From Prosapia bicincta (lineage: Eukaryota > Arthropoda > Insecta > Hemiptera > Cercopidae), in the NCBI GenBank assembly GCA_036971475.1, contig JBAIZL010000005.1, forward strand, positions 173,438,386-173,502,385: a stretch of DNA of 64,000 nt. Reading direction: 5' to 3'. Both the position numbers and the translations under genes were made by a program. Of this stretch, positions 1-10,930 are shown piece by piece. Every line of letters starts with the position of its first letter. Position 1 is the stretch's first letter. A model generated the notes under the pieces. The model did no database searches, had not been told where the DNA came from, and was given only the letters and a program-made list of their open reading frames with translations.

Positions 1-178
1 AACGATCTGTACAAGGTTTCGCCTGTAAAATGCTCTTTGTAAACACTTTGCCAATACCAGTCACACACCCTGTAATAGAAGAATTGCAAAAACCTTTAAA
101 AAATATCCAAAAAACCTATGTCTTGATGAAGAGTGCCACAGGCTCTTTGCACTCGACTTCGCAATTGCTGAACTGGAT

Positions 179-1296
179 TTGGCCCTTTTACAGACAAAAA
201 ATGGGAAAGCAGCAGGAATGGATGGAATCCTCCCAGAATTCCTAAAAAACCTTGGAAACAATGCAAAACTTGTCTTCCTTGCTGTCATCAATCTCACTTG
301 GAGAATGCATGTTCCACAACAATGGAGGAAGGCAGAAATAATTCTTATTCTTAAAGCTGGAAAACAAGCAAGTGTAGCTGAGAGCTACAGACCAGTATCT
401 CTCACCAGTGCTTGCAGCAAAGTTGCTGGGAGAATGATAAATAACCGACTTACACAGTATTTGGAGTCACGCAAAATAATTAATGATGCCCAAGCGGGCT
501 TTAGAAAGTATAGAGGCACTATGGACCATGTTGTGAATTTTACTCAACATGTTAAAGACGGCTTCCATAGGAAGATGTCAACATTAGCATTCCTGGTAGA
601 CTTTAAGGCCGCTTATGATACAGTTTGGCAAACAATGCTCTTCCACAGGTTGATAGGATATGGGATATCTGGCAACCTCTTGAACTGGATTAAGTCCTTC
701 CTGTCCCACAGAGAAATCCGAATCTAGTTTTCTAACAGCCCATCAAAATTTTGTATCCAGAGGCAAGGCATACCCCAAGGGGCAGTAATTTCATGAACAT
801 TGTTCAACCTTATGATAAATGATGTCATAGACACCATGTATGCATACCTGGTATGCAGGCCCTGTTGTATGCTGACGATCTTCTCTTGTGGGCCAGCAGC
901 AGTAACATCATTGCTCTGCAGAAGTGTATGAACGATGCTTTGCTCAGACTTGAAAAATGGGCAGAGCATAATGCCGTGACCGTAAACACATCGAAAACGA
1001 CGTTCCAACTTTTCTCACTCTCCACAAAAATTCCAAAGGTGAGCTTAACATATAAGAACTCAATTTTGTCTAGCAGCGATATTTCAAGATACTTGGGAGT
1101 TGCATTGGATCAACGTATGTCATGGAAACCACACATTGCCCAGTGTGCTGAAAAGGCTATAAAAAGAACAAGATTACTCAAGAGACTAACAGCTACTACT
1201 TGGGGAGCTAACCAAGATGTTTTAAAGACTGCCTACAAGTCATATATAAGACCGATCTTAGAATATGATACCAAGGTGACAAGTTACGGCCAGTAA
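179..1296 (+). pseudogene. Reverse transcriptase domain of non-LTR element (broken)
   Basis: Two frames together span RT. Positions 179-727 carry the N-terminal RT blocks: NGKAAGMDGILPEFLK, then AEIILILKAGK, SYRPVSLTSACSKVAGRMI, QAGFRKYRGTMDHV and motif A as LVDFKAAYDTVW with its catalytic Asp. A TAG at 725-727 closes the frame, and the motif B region near 760-830 is decayed. The frame 853-1296 resumes with motif C, LLYADDLLLWASSS, followed by the thumb (KTTFQLFSL, YLGVALDQRMSWKPHI, LLKRLTATTWGA). Order and spacing match non-LTR RTs. The Asp pair in YADD is intact, but the stop and frameshifts make the product non-functional. Confidence 0.88.
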
Positions 1297-1699
1297 ATGC
1301 ACCACAAATTTACTTGATTTTGTTCAAAACAATGCCTTAATAGTCATAACTGGTGCTGCCAAGTCCACGCCTATTGCTGCAATGGAGGCTCAAACTGAGA
1401 TTGAACCATTACAAATATGCAGGGAGATGTTAGCCCTATGTTTTGGGAACGATTTAAACGAACAAACAAATCTTGGGAGGAGTACCATAAACCCACAGAT
1501 AGACTAAAATCCTAGCGAACACCCCTTGTAAAAAGTATGGAGTCACTCTCGGAGAACCAGCTCCACTTACTGCTTTTCAGGACTGCTTCCAGGAACTCCC
1601 TGAGGCAGAGCTCCTCCTGACAGATCACCACTTGCCCAAGCATGCATCTTCGGATCAGGAGCATAGAAGTCCAGCCCTCCGAACTATCAATGAAAAATA

Positions 1700-2500
1700 C
1701 CCTGCACCAGAATGGCTCCAAATTTACACAGATGGATCATCCATATCTGGATCAGGCGAAATAGATGCTGCATACTACTGCATATATTTTGAGGGATTTT
1801 CTGCTGTCGGGGCCCACCTTAGCAACTATGGTGGTGAGGTAGCTGCCATATATGCTGCAGCAATAGAACTTTAGAACTTGACTACTCCGGGTAAGGCTGT
1901 TTTCCTTGTTGACTCTAAGACCGCCATCATGAATCTCTCTGGGAACTCACGGACCGACTGTAGTAGAACCATAGAATGTTGAAGAAAACTAAATGCTCTC
2001 ATAAATGCCGGGTGGGTACTTAATTTCCAATGGATCCCGAGCCATGTAAACATCACTGACAATGAAAAGGCTGATCAACTAGCAAAGCAGGGAACACGCC
2101 TCCCCCAGCCCGAGCATCTGAGTTCACTACATTCCTCCAGATTCCTAATAAAGACGTCCACCAAAAAATGGAATCACGGTCGATTGAGGGAGCTCTTAGC
2201 AGGAAAGCGGTGGGAAAGTCTTGTGACGGGTAGACCATTTGACCAAAACTTGCCCCGATTTGTTAGCGTTGCATCTTTCAGATTGAAGACCGGTCATGAT
2301 TACCTTGCTGGGCACCTCCACCGCATTCATGTGCTACCAACCCCGGAGTGTCTGCTGTGTGGTGGTGAACTTAAGAATGGCGAACACTTTAATGATTTCA
2401 CAGCCCTGGACCAGGCCCAGGATTACTGCAGTCCCATCTTCAGGGATGCCCATCTCTACTAGTCAGCACATCACCAAATGGCTCAACTGCCAAGGGTGGC
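1700..2500 (+). pseudogene. RNase H domain and C-terminal segment of the same element (broken)
   Basis: RNase H signature in order: IYTDGSSISGSGEIDAAYY near 1722 (first Asp), GGEVAAIYAAAIEL near 1830 (Glu), then in a shifted frame FLVDSKTAIMNL near 1900 (Asp) and WIPSHVNITDNEKADQLAKQG near 2030-2090 (His/Asp box). Stops at 1872 and 1981 interrupt it. Positions 2184-2462 encode the usual C-terminal tail of such ORF2 proteins, with FRLKTGHDYLAGHLHRI and a Cys-rich CLLCGGELKNGEHF segment. All catalytic residues are recognisable, but not in one frame. Confidence 0.85.
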
Positions 2501-2508
2501 GTTGGCTA

Positions 2509-2523
2509 GTAAGTAAGTAAGTA
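2509..2523 (+). repeat. TAAG-type 3' tail of the non-LTR element
   Basis: Three to four AGTA/TAAG units directly after the ORF2 tail. Many non-LTR elements end in a short tandem repeat rather than poly(A). This marks the likely 3' boundary of the element. Confidence 0.6.
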
Positions 2524-2859
2524 GTATTTAAATACTTCTTAGACTTGCGTATTTTGAATTAAGACTTCAAAACTCTCTTCAATGTCCCAAGTTATCATAT
2601 CCTCTTACATTTATAACAACAGAAAAATGTTAATTACTCAAATTTAGAAAAAGGTATGTTGTCAGAAACATTTAGAACCAAGGTTTAATGTATCAATTAC
2701 AAACTTAAAAAACTATATAATTACCACAGTTGTCCAATTTTTTACTTACAGTTTTATTTTCAACGCCTTTATAATCAAATGCTGACATCTAAAATGAAGT
2801 GTTTTTGTAGAAATTACAGAAAACTTGAATTTAGTTGAATATTTTCTAATTAGCATATG

Positions 2860-3318
2860 TCATGAGAGCTCTCATTGGGTGTGTTACAGTCAATGTCTCA
2901 GATGAGCATAATAAAGACCAAGTAAGATCATAAAGCAATAGGCCAATCAGCTGTTGGAAAGAGAATCATAAATCAATTCCTACACAGGCAGAAGATTCCA
3001 TTGTATCTCATGAGAGCTCACATTAGGTGTGGTACAGCCAATGTCTCAGATGAGCATAGCAAGAGACCAAGCATAATAAGATCACAAAGCAATAGGGCAA
3101 TCGGTTTTTGGAAAGAGAATCATAAAGCAATTCCTACACAGGCGGAAGATTCCAGTGTGTCTCATGAGAGCTCTCATTAGGTGTGGTATAGTAAATGTCT
3201 CAGATGAGCATAGCAAGAGACCAAGCATAATAAGATCACAAAGCAATAGGCCAATCAGTTGTTGGAAAGAGAATCATAAAGCAATTCCTACACAGGCGAA
3301 TGGTTCCAGTGTTTTTGT
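2860..3318. repeat. Tandem repeat, about 3 x 150 bp
   Basis: Three head-to-tail units start at about 2860, 3008 and 3162 (periods 148 and 154). Each begins with TCATGAGAGCT and contains 'aatgtctcagatgagcata' and 'agcaattcctacacaggc'. In units 1 and 3 the start is a perfect 14-bp palindrome, ATGAGAGCTCTCAT; unit 2 has lost it. The small ORF across unit 3 has no recognisable product. Confidence 0.9.
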
Positions 3319-3379
3319 ACCAGTGTCATATAAGAGTTTATTATTTCAAAATAAAGCTTCTCATATAAAAAATTAAAGC

Positions 3380-4364
3380 TGCTCTACAAGTCCTTTCTCG
3401 TAGTTGAAAAAATGTTACTAAAAATAACGTTAATGGCACTGCTCAAGGCACAAACCTAAGTGATTATTGAGAAGTTTATTATGAAATTTTAGTTCAGTAA
3501 ATCACCAACAGAGAGGACAAAAATGAAATAACATAAAATTCCATAGCAATGAAAGTTATTGAAAAAGAGAAAGGAAGATGGAGTTGTTATCAGAAAGAAA
3601 ATATAATTTAATTATAATGGAATTGTTTTTAGAATGGAATTAATTTCGAAAAGGTAGAAGTAAAATTTTACAAATATGTTTTTAAAATTGTTTTGTTTGT
3701 TTGAATCAGTGTAAATAAAGGTGAATACTATACCTTTACTGTGCTTTGATACATCATCCACTTTATAGTGGTAAAAAAAACCTATCTAAAAGGGCTAAGG
3801 GAGTATAAATATGATTTGATTATACGGTATTTCTTATAGTACAATATTTAGAAATACAGAATATTTGAGTGCTGTTTATTCAGTTTAATAATTAAAAGAA
3901 AACCAATTAAATTTAATGAGGCCTAGTAACATATTCAGATTGCCCTTTAATAGATTTTCATAACAAGTTTCATAGTACCAATTTTTTTGCAATATGTCTA
4001 TGCAATACGGTAAATAGAAGTTTTATTACATTTTTTTGAAGTCTGCTTTGTTTATATTGAATCTATATCTTTTATAAAAAAAGTTTAAAGATTTACAAAT
4101 TATGAACTTGTTTTGTTAAATTTAAATGCAAGAAATTTTGACCTTCTAATATATAATTTATCGATTTTCTTTAAAATGTTGACAAAATTTAAAACTTGTT
4201 TGACTATATTATATTATTACACATAAGTGTTTTTGTTATATTTACTAAAGGAGTTTAAAATCTAATCAAATAAAAAATTAGTAACAATTTATGAATAAAG
4301 AACTACAGATATATTTCTTCCTTAGTTTTTGAAATTCCACTAGTGTTTAGTAAGGATTGGTATA
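3380..4364. other. AT-rich spacer, nothing recognised
   Basis: About 1 kb of AT-rich sequence with stops in all frames. No coding, RNA or transposon signature was seen. Confidence 0.6.
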
Positions 4365-4957
4365 TTAACACGTTCTCTGCAGGTGATTCTAGTGAGGTCA
4401 TAAACAGACAAGCTCCAACAACTAAGCACCACGTGTGACTTTGTGACCTAAATATAAGCTCAGCTGTAGAAAAATTGGCTGGTTTGCTGAGTAATCATTT
4501 AGTACATTGCCCTCTTCCTGTTCCCACGTTTGGTTGGCAGCCATTCCAATTATTGTATGTTTTATTAACTTTTTAGTTCATTTAGTGTATGTATAAAACC
4601 ATTGAATAGATCTAATTTTACAAATTTGTAGTAAAAAACTAACTAGTAAATATTTAATTATAGTACATAAATATATAATTTAAGAAAATTTCAAGTTATC
4701 GACAATGAGAGCCAATATTTTTGTTTTGCTTAAGATGCTATTTGACAGCTTGCGGCAACAATTCTTAGAAATGAATTTTTCACTGCAAAAGAGATCAAAC
4801 TGAACAAAATGAGCCATACCAGGAAGGTCTAGAATACTATTAGAAGCAATACCAAGAAAGCATAGTTTTACTAATTGATAAATGCCTTAAATACATTGTA
4901 GTACAACAGCCAAAAAAGGTCGGGCATGACTCATCGCTGCCGCAGTGAACGTGTTAA
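4365..4957. mobile_element. TTAA-flanked MITE (piggyBac-like), 593 bp
   Basis: TTAA at 4365-4368 and 4954-4957 flanks matching ends that read inward CACGTTCTCTGC and CACGTTCACTGC (one mismatch in 12). TTAA target duplication with short terminal inverted repeats is the piggyBac superfamily hallmark. No transposase ORF lies inside, so it is a non-autonomous copy. The ends differ from those of the other TTAA elements in this window. Confidence 0.78.
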
Positions 4958-5380
4958 TTCATGTAAGAACCTTAATTTAAACGTAAATATGGTTCATTAA
5001 AAAATTCAAATTATGTTGTATTTTAAAAAAAAAACTTCAAATGAATAATTTTTTGACAGTTCTGCACTATTGCAAGACTTGTTTTGTAAATTAAAACAAT
5101 TTTTTCAATTAATGACATGGATGTGATGATGCCTTGCATGCTGCTTCTCTCAGGAGGACCAAGATATTCACAGCCAGCTCAGTGTTGAGGCTCACAACTT
5201 CATGTAGTTCTCTGGTCAGTCACATTTTTGCTTATAGCTTGTGCTTGAACTGCATTTCACATTTGATTTGGTATTTTTGTTTTTAATTTTTACAATTTTG
5301 ATATTAGTTATCCTGCAAGAGGTCGATTCACAGAATTTGAATTACATTATGTCAGGCTAAGTATATATTTTAATATCAAA

Positions 5381-5384
<4 letters not shown>

Positions 5385-5426
<42 letters not shown>
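5385..5426. repeat. (TA)n microsatellite
   Basis: Uninterrupted TA run directly left of PLE terminal sequence; a shorter one lies at about 5511-5533. Confidence 0.95.
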
Positions 5427-5430
<4 letters not shown>

Positions 5431-5533
5431 TATTGTTAATTGTAAGCAATTATTTTACCTGATGTGATGAGGCACCTTTCGAAAGATAATGGACAATGTG
5501 AAATGTCACGATATATATATGTATATATATATA

Positions 5534-6096
5534 TGAAGTTAATATATTACTATTGTAAGTAATTTTATCCACCATTAAGTGCAATGATTTTACCTTGAGT
5601 GATGAGGCACCTTTCGGTCACTTGACCATTGTCGAATCACTGATATTTTTCTGGTGTAGATGTTCGGTCCGTGATGTTGGTATTTGTTGACGTTATACTC
5701 ATTTTCTCTTGATTTGTGTGTATGATGTTTTTATATAGTATGTCTTCTGTATATGTGGTTTGTAAGTTCATTAAATTGTTGTGTGTGTTTTTATAAATGT
5801 GGTATTTTTCTAGTGAGTTTAATTCTATTGGGTTATTATTTATTTCAAGTATGGTTAGGTTATTTTCGTAGTTTGTTATTTCATGATTATGTGATATTAG
5901 GTGTGCTGCAACATTTGATAATTTTGTATTTTTATTTTTGAATGCTCTGTAATGTTCTTCAAATCTTATTTTAAATGATCTGGTCGTTTTCCCTATGTAA
6001 AATGCATTGCAGTCGTTACATGTAATTTTATAAATTCCTGATAGGTTATGTTTTTCTGTATTTGTTTTGTGGTTTGTGTTATTAAGATATTTTATT
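5534..6096 (-). repeat. Left inverted arm of the PLE
   Basis: Reverse complement of 7059-7667, covering the GIY-YIG coding end, the 3' UTR and a hammerhead-like motif. The arm is 46 bp shorter than the right arm because the right arm carries a 45-bp tandem duplication (7116-7205) that is single-copy here. Small frames on the plus strand here are shadows. Confidence 0.9.
5598..5641 (-). ncRNA. Hammerhead-like fold, variant UCGACAA box (G family, copy 1)
   Basis: Read on the minus strand: stem I AGUGAU with AUCACU (6 bp), box UCGACAA, one unpaired U, stem II GGUC/GACC with an AAGU loop, GAAA, stem III (A-U, G-C, G-C, loop UG), C at the cleavage position, then stem I. Everything matches a type I hammerhead except that CUGANGA reads UCGACAA. 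Located in the PLE terminal arm. Activity is unknown. Confidence 0.55.
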
Positions 6097-6168
6097 ATAT
6101 CTTAATATATGTTTATACATATCAACAACACATAAAATATAAAAAATGGATACGAATTAATTAATAAA

Positions 6169-6967
6169 ATGAAAACCATAAAAACAAACAGCAACACAAA
6201 AATAATAAGTTATGACATAACTAACATGTACCCTAGTATCCCAATAGAAGAAACCATAGAAATAATAAAAAACAAACTAATACACAATAACGAAAAAAGA
6301 ACCACAATGGATAGTATCATTACGCTAACCAAACACATATGTAACCAAAATTACTTCCAATTTAACAATAAATACTATAAACAAACAACTGGACTCCCCA
6401 TGGGATCACCCATATCATCAGTCATGTCAGAAATATATTTACAACACTTTGAACAAATAATAATTAAACCTATACTAAACACACACAATATTTCACTATG
6501 GACAAGGTACGTAGATGATATACCAACCTACCATTCACAACGAACACATCATAATATTAAACAAACTAAATACATACAACGAAAACATACAATTCACCGT
6601 CGAAACAGAAACTAATAGAACAATCAACTATCTCGACATCACATTATATATAAATGATAATAAAATAGAAACTACAGTATACAGGAAACCTACATCCAAC
6701 AACACCACAATACACTACAAATCTAACCACCCCTGGACACACAAAATAAACACTTACAGTAACATGATAAACAAAGCAATAAAATACACACAGGATAACA
6801 AACAAAAATTAAATGAAGAATTAGATAACATTACAAAAATAGCAATAGAAAATGGATACAACAAAGACCTTATAAAAAATATATACAATAAATTCACAAA
6901 AAACCTAACCTCAACACAACACTACAACCGGAACACAAAAATAATAAAAATAAAAAAATCTACCTAA
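6169..6967 (+). pseudogene. PLE reverse transcriptase (frameshifted, N-terminally truncated)
   Basis: Frame 6169-6615 has motif A SYDITNMYPSIPIEE, the segment NYFQFNNKYYKQTTG, motif B GLPMGSPISSVMSEIYLQ and motif C RYVDDI. Immediately after YVDDI the reading shifts into the frame open until 6967, which continues FTVETETNRTINYLDITLY and VYRKPTSNNTTIHYKSN, both diagnostic of Penelope-type RTs, then HKINTYSNMINKAI and IENGYNKDLIKNIYNKF. The catalytic Asp residues of motifs A and C are present. The N-terminal RT blocks are missing. This copy is dead because of the frameshift after motif C and the truncation. Confidence 0.88.
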
Positions 6968-7099
6968 AATACAAATACACCAATAACAAAATAGAAAAAA
7001 TAACAAATATATACAACAAAGAATACTACACTCCAACATACAAATCAAGCAACAAAAAATAAAATATCTTAATAACACAAACCACAAAACAAATTCAGA

Positions 7100-7466
7100 A
7101 AAACATAACCTATCAGGAATTTACAAAATTACATGCAACAACTGTAACTTTTTTTACATAGGAATTTATAAAATTACATGTAACGACTGCAATGCATTTT
7201 ACATAGGGAAAACGACCAGATCATTTAAAATAAGATTTGAAGAACATTACAGAGCATTCAAAAATAAAAATACAAAATTATCAAATGTTGCAGCACACCT
7301 AATATCACATAATCATGAAATAACAAACTACGAAAATAACCTAACCATACTTGAAATAAATAATAACCCAATAGAATTAAACTCACTAGAAAAATACCAC
7401 ATTTATAAAAACACACAACAATTTAATGAACTTACAAACCACATGTACAGAAGACATACTATATAA
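7100..7466 (+). pseudogene. GIY-YIG endonuclease domain of the PLE, with internal duplication
   Basis: Conceptual frame reading GIYKITCNNCNFFYI, the near-copy GIYKITCNDCNAFYI, then GKTTRSFKIRFEEHY, AAHLISHNHEI and NNPIELNSLEKYHIYK, ending at a TAA near 7464. This is the PLE-type GIY-YIG nuclease with its CX2C pair. The first 15 residues (GIY...YI) are duplicated in tandem, so the GIY strand occurs twice before the single following Gly-Lys. It is separated from the RT frame by stops near 6967-7100. Confidence 0.85.
7116..7205 (+). repeat. 45-bp tandem duplication within the GIY-YIG coding region
   Basis: Units 7116-7160 and 7161-7205 differ at a few positions and encode the same 15-residue segment with changes. 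The inverted left arm has only one unit, so the duplication postdates, or was not copied with, the arm. Confidence 0.9.
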
Positions 7467-7555
7467 AAACATCATACACACAGATCAAGAGAAAATAAGT
7501 GTAACGTCAACAAGTACCAACATCACGGACCTAACATCTACACCAGAAAAATATC

Positions 7556-7599
7556 AGTGATTCGACAATGGTCAAGTGACCGAAAGGTGCCTCATCACT
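7556..7599 (+). ncRNA. Hammerhead-like fold, variant UCGACAA box (G family, copy 2)
   Basis: Stem I 7556-7561/7594-7599 (AGUGAU/AUCACU), box UCGACAA 7562-7568, unpaired U 7569, stem II 7570-7573/7578-7581, GAAA 7582-7585, stem III closed by A15.1-U16.1, and C7593 at the cleavage position. It lies about 90 bp downstream of the GIY-YIG stop, the terminal position expected for PLE ribozymes. The box differs from consensus at C3, U4 and G8. Confidence 0.55.
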
Positions 7600-7819
7600 C
7601 AAGGTAAAATCATTGCACTTAATGGTGGATAAAATTACTTACAATAGTAATATATTAACTTCATAAAGTCAATGCAACGGAAAAACAATGGATAATGTAA
7701 AATATCAAGAATATATATATATATATATTTATATATGCTGATACGTATTCCTTCACTGATGGAAAAATATGATGAATAATTATTATCTGGCGTAATATTC
7801 TGCAGTGCATAAAATTGCA

Positions 7820-7942
7820 GTTCCGATGTTTCGCTAGAAGCTCATCTAGCATTGACGAGGTGAACCCAACAACAGTTAAAGAGCGAGTCAACGGATCTTG
7901 GGTTCACCTGGTTAATGCTAGATGAGATTTTAGCGAAACGTT

Positions 7943-7944
<2 letters not shown>
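7820..7944. repeat. Inverted pair of PLE-end-like hairpins
   Basis: Two copies of a motif reading GCTAGATGAG...TAGCGAAAC face away from each other: minus strand at about 7820-7867, plus strand at about 7899-7944. The motif resembles a hammerhead with an extra A (CUAGAUGAG instead of CUGAUGAG) and a GAAAC box. Copy 1 forms a perfect GCUAGA/UCUAGC hairpin. It abuts (TA)n at 7712-7730 and 7945-8006. Probably a PLE terminal junction; no ORF is associated. Confidence 0.45.

Positions 7945-8006
<62 letters not shown>
7945..8006. repeat. (TA)n microsatellite
   Basis: About 30 TA units directly after the GAAACGTTGG hairpin. Confidence 0.95.
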
Positions 8007-8008
<2 letters not shown>

Positions 8009-9194
8009 ACAGAAATTTTTTCTAGTTTCTCATATATGGTGTATACATGAATAAAAATTTTAAGAACTAAGAATGTGTAAAAAAAATTACAAAGACCATA
8101 TGACCTAGTAATATATCATTTTTTGTTAATAAAGTATCATTTCACTATTACTTTATATTGTTAGTATTTTTTTTAAATGAACCAAAAATTTTGTTGAAAT
8201 TACCAATTTAAAATTATTGATAAAAATAAGTAAAAATTGAATGAAATTTTTGTTTGTTCCTCATACATATCTTCTTATGAAATGCTTGGCATTGTGAAGG
8301 CACTATTTCTATGGCTTTAATTCCATCATTGGTAGTAATAATGATGAAATATGGTTACCATTTAAAATACATATTTACATTTGGTTGAAGTAGTATTTAT
8401 TTTTATTTTTAACAAAGATGACCGTTTTAAAAAAAAACTCCTATTACTGTCAAATCAAGCTGCTTTCCCCTTGTTTTGATTTCTATTGTCATGTGTTTAC
8501 TTTAACCCGTTGCAGTTTGCTATCTCAATTTATGTCATCGATTATTTGCTGTAGATGGTATAATATGGAGACATATGCGTTATCAATAGTCAGTCATTGA
8601 ATTTTTATTCTGCTTGAACCTTGTTATTGTGTCAGTTAATGCTTCAGATAAGCACATGGAACAAATTTGTCATGAGTTGGGAATTGTTTTTTCTTCATGA
8701 AACTGTCACCATAAAGATATACATCCGTCTTTGAAATGACGGGACAGATAAAGTACTTATGGTTTCTCATCCCAAACCTATGGGCTGCCATTTAGGTTAA
8801 GCTTTTAGTCTAGTCTCTATCATTCAGTTAGATCTCTTATTTATGTGTCACGATTTTCCAAGTTAGCATGCTACTCGATTGTGTGCAGTGACGGTTTATT
8901 GCGATTGTGTCCATATAATTTTTCAAATGAAAATATTTGTAAATAAGTTTTTGAAATTATCTTAGTTTTTTTTACAATTGTTAAGGGAACTGTTAGATGC
9001 TTGATGGTAAGGGGAAGCCTGCAATTGATCGCTAAGCATCATCCTTAAGTAATATTTTATTTTTAATTAATTAATTTATTGTATTTATTTATTATTTTAA
9101 TTATTAATTATCTTTATCCTGTTAGGGATCATGAATAATAAATTGAATTTAACCTTCTAATTTTTTAAAATTATAAAATTAATGTTAAGTAATG
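8007..9194. other. AT-rich spacer, nothing recognised
   Basis: No supported gene, RNA or element. The small frame at 8418-8600 has no recognisable features. Confidence 0.55.
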
Positions 9195-9978
9195 TTAACC
9201 CTTAGCATGCTGCATTTGAAATAGACGATTTACCACAAGTGCAGAATTAGTGTGCAAAAATAAATTGTTCTCTTTTTAAATTTAAATTCTGACATGTTTG
9301 TATGGATGAAAAATATATAATGAATTTAGTAAGCGGTTTACATTTTTTTTAGAGCTTGAAAAATTCAAAATGTTTTTTGGGTGTGATAAATTTTAGAACA
9401 CTTGTCTTCTCTAAAATTACGTGTAACATGGGATTAGTTACACAAGTTTTACACTATCAAAAACTGTGTAACAAATGTTCAAAATCAACAGGTAATGGAA
9501 CATACAAAATACAAAAACAAAGTCACAATATGCTTAGATGATAGAGATTGTATAATGCATACTCAAAATTCATGCCAAACAAGCATCTATAGTATACAAG
9601 TGAACTGCTGATGAACCTTGAGAGGCCCGATATGATAAATGGAGAGTAGATATCAGTTGGAGAGTAGATATCAGTTGGAGAGTAGATATCAGTTGGAGAG
9701 TGGATATCAGTTGGAGAGTGGATATCAGATGGAGAGTAGATATCAGTTGGAGAGTGGATATCAGTTGGAGAGTAGATATCAGTTGGAGAGTAGATATCAG
9801 TTGGAGAGTAGATATCAGTTTATACTATGCCAATATTACCCAGCACCCTATTTGATTTCTTTTGAAATTCAGTTGGATATAGATGTTAATACTTTTAAAT
9901 ATGAGATATCTTGTTATAGTCATTTGCTAAAAATCTGACTTGACAGGTTTTATCTGTAATATGGATTCTAAGGGTTAA
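9195..9978. mobile_element. TTAA-flanked MITE (piggyBac-like) containing a minisatellite
   Basis: TTAA at 9195-9198 and 9975-9978. The ends read inward CCCTTAGCAT and CCCTTAGAAT, one mismatch in ten. CCCT-starting ends next to TTAA are typical of piggyBac relatives. The 784-bp body has no transposase but contains ten 18-bp repeats at 9639-9825. Confidence 0.65.
9639..9825. repeat. 18-bp minisatellite, about 10 copies
   Basis: Unit TGGAGAGTAGATATCAGT, repeated about ten times with R/G-type substitutions (AGTAGA or AGTGGA). As 18 is a multiple of three it makes a repetitive open frame (ESRYQL units), but there is no other sign of coding. Confidence 0.95.
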
Positions 9979-10165
9979 TATTTATGAATGTATAAATAAG
10001 TGTTGTAGAAATAAGAAAGCAAAAGTTATTAAATGGCTTATTATAAAATCTTAAATGGTTAAATCTAATTATAAATAATTGGGTTGTTATTGATATTTGG
10101 CAAATACTGATTTTTTAAAAAATCACTTGGTAAAAATCTTTACCTGCTAAAAATTTGTCTACGAA

Positions 10166-10167
<2 letters not shown>

Positions 10168-10219
<52 letters not shown>
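10168..10219. repeat. (TA)n microsatellite
   Basis: About 26 TA units, about 100 bp upstream of a plus-strand PLE fragment. Confidence 0.95.
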
Positions 10220-10221
<2 letters not shown>

Positions 10222-10279
10222 GGGCCAAAAAACACATTTTTTAATTTCAAACTGCCATTTGATATAGTATTTGTTTTTA

Positions 10280-10930
10280 TTATTTGTTGTAAAATGGTTG
10301 CTTACAACTCAATCTTGTACAGAATGCTAAAACTACCACTAAAAAATGAAGAAAATGCAAAAGTAAAACATATAATATGTCAAATAGCCCAAAAAAATGG
10401 ATACAATAAAAAGTTATAGATAAATTAGAAATTAAAATATTAAATAAATTAAAACAACCGAAACACAAACACAAACAACAACAAAATGGGCAATATTCAG
10501 ATCACAGGATACAACATAAAAGGAATAACTAAAATACTAAAAAACAACAATATTAACATAACTTACAAAAATACAGGAAATAAAGAAAATAAACCAACCG
10601 GAAAAATATGCCCCACACTTAAAAACAGAATATATAAAATCAAATGCCCAGACTGTAAACAAATTATACGACGGCTAAACAAAAAAGAAATTAAAAGACA
10701 GATATAAAGAGCACCTCAAGGTATACATCAAACCAAACTTTTACAATTCAAATTTAGCTAAGCACGCCATCAAAAACAATCATACATTTCCCATATTAGA
10801 AAGCACATATTTAATTAAAAAAAGTACAAAAAGGCCTCAAAATGTCAATCTGGGAACAGGTACAAATTTATAAACACAAAAATATATTTCATAAATTATT
10901 AAATCTTTCAGTTGGCTGAAAATATAATCT
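10280..10930 (+). mobile_element. PLE fragment: connector and GIY-YIG
   Basis: Plus-strand 3' part of a second PLE family. 10293-10420 reads MVAYNSILYRMLKLPLKN and IICQIAQKNGYNKK, matching the RT-to-endonuclease connector of the PLE at 63 kb (AYNTMIYRLLKTPL, IAQTNGYNPTM). The frame 10486-10707 reads NINITYKNTG and then RIYKIKCPDCKQI, the GIY-YIG start, where Gly is replaced by Arg. The rest (YKEHLKVYIKPNFYNSNLAKH) is in a shifted frame. The same family occurs at 24.3 kb. Multiple frameshifts; inactive. Confidence 0.75.

Larger units (their letters stand above)
1..2524 (+). mobile_element. Non-LTR retrotransposon, 5'-truncated by window edge, RT + RNase H type
   Basis: Plus-strand remnant of an APE-class non-LTR retrotransposon (I/R1/Jockey-like assemblage). 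In order it shows RT, RNase H and a C-terminal Cys-rich segment, then ends in a short TAAG tail. Stops and frame changes break it into at least four reading frames, so it cannot move by itself. The endonuclease that would precede RT lies outside the window or is lost. The RNase H domain argues against a typical Jockey element and for an I/R1/LOA-like clade; a tree of the RT would settle this. Confidence 0.88.
5534..7667 (+). mobile_element. Penelope-like element with one inverted terminal arm
   Basis: A PLE on the plus strand: RT from 6169, GIY-YIG endonuclease at about 7100-7466 and a 3' end at about 7667. The last 609 bp (7059-7667) recur inverted as 5534-6096 (563 bp) on the left, so the coding part lies between inverted arms. 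PLEs are known for inverted or tandem terminal repeats. The RT begins at motif A, so the element is 5'-truncated. A further small terminal fragment at 5440-5520 and TA tracts lie on its left. The coding strand is strongly A/C-rich and G-poor. Confidence 0.88.

Noticed and set aside
9608..9640. CUGAUGA followed by a CCU/AGG hairpin, resembling a hammerhead
   Set aside because: The second box reads GAUA rather than GAAA, no stem I or stem III pairing was found, and the sequence leads straight into the 18-bp minisatellite.
9639..9938. 99-codon frame of ESRYQL repeats as a protein
   Set aside because: The frame exists only because an 18-bp repeat cannot introduce a stop; no other coding sign.
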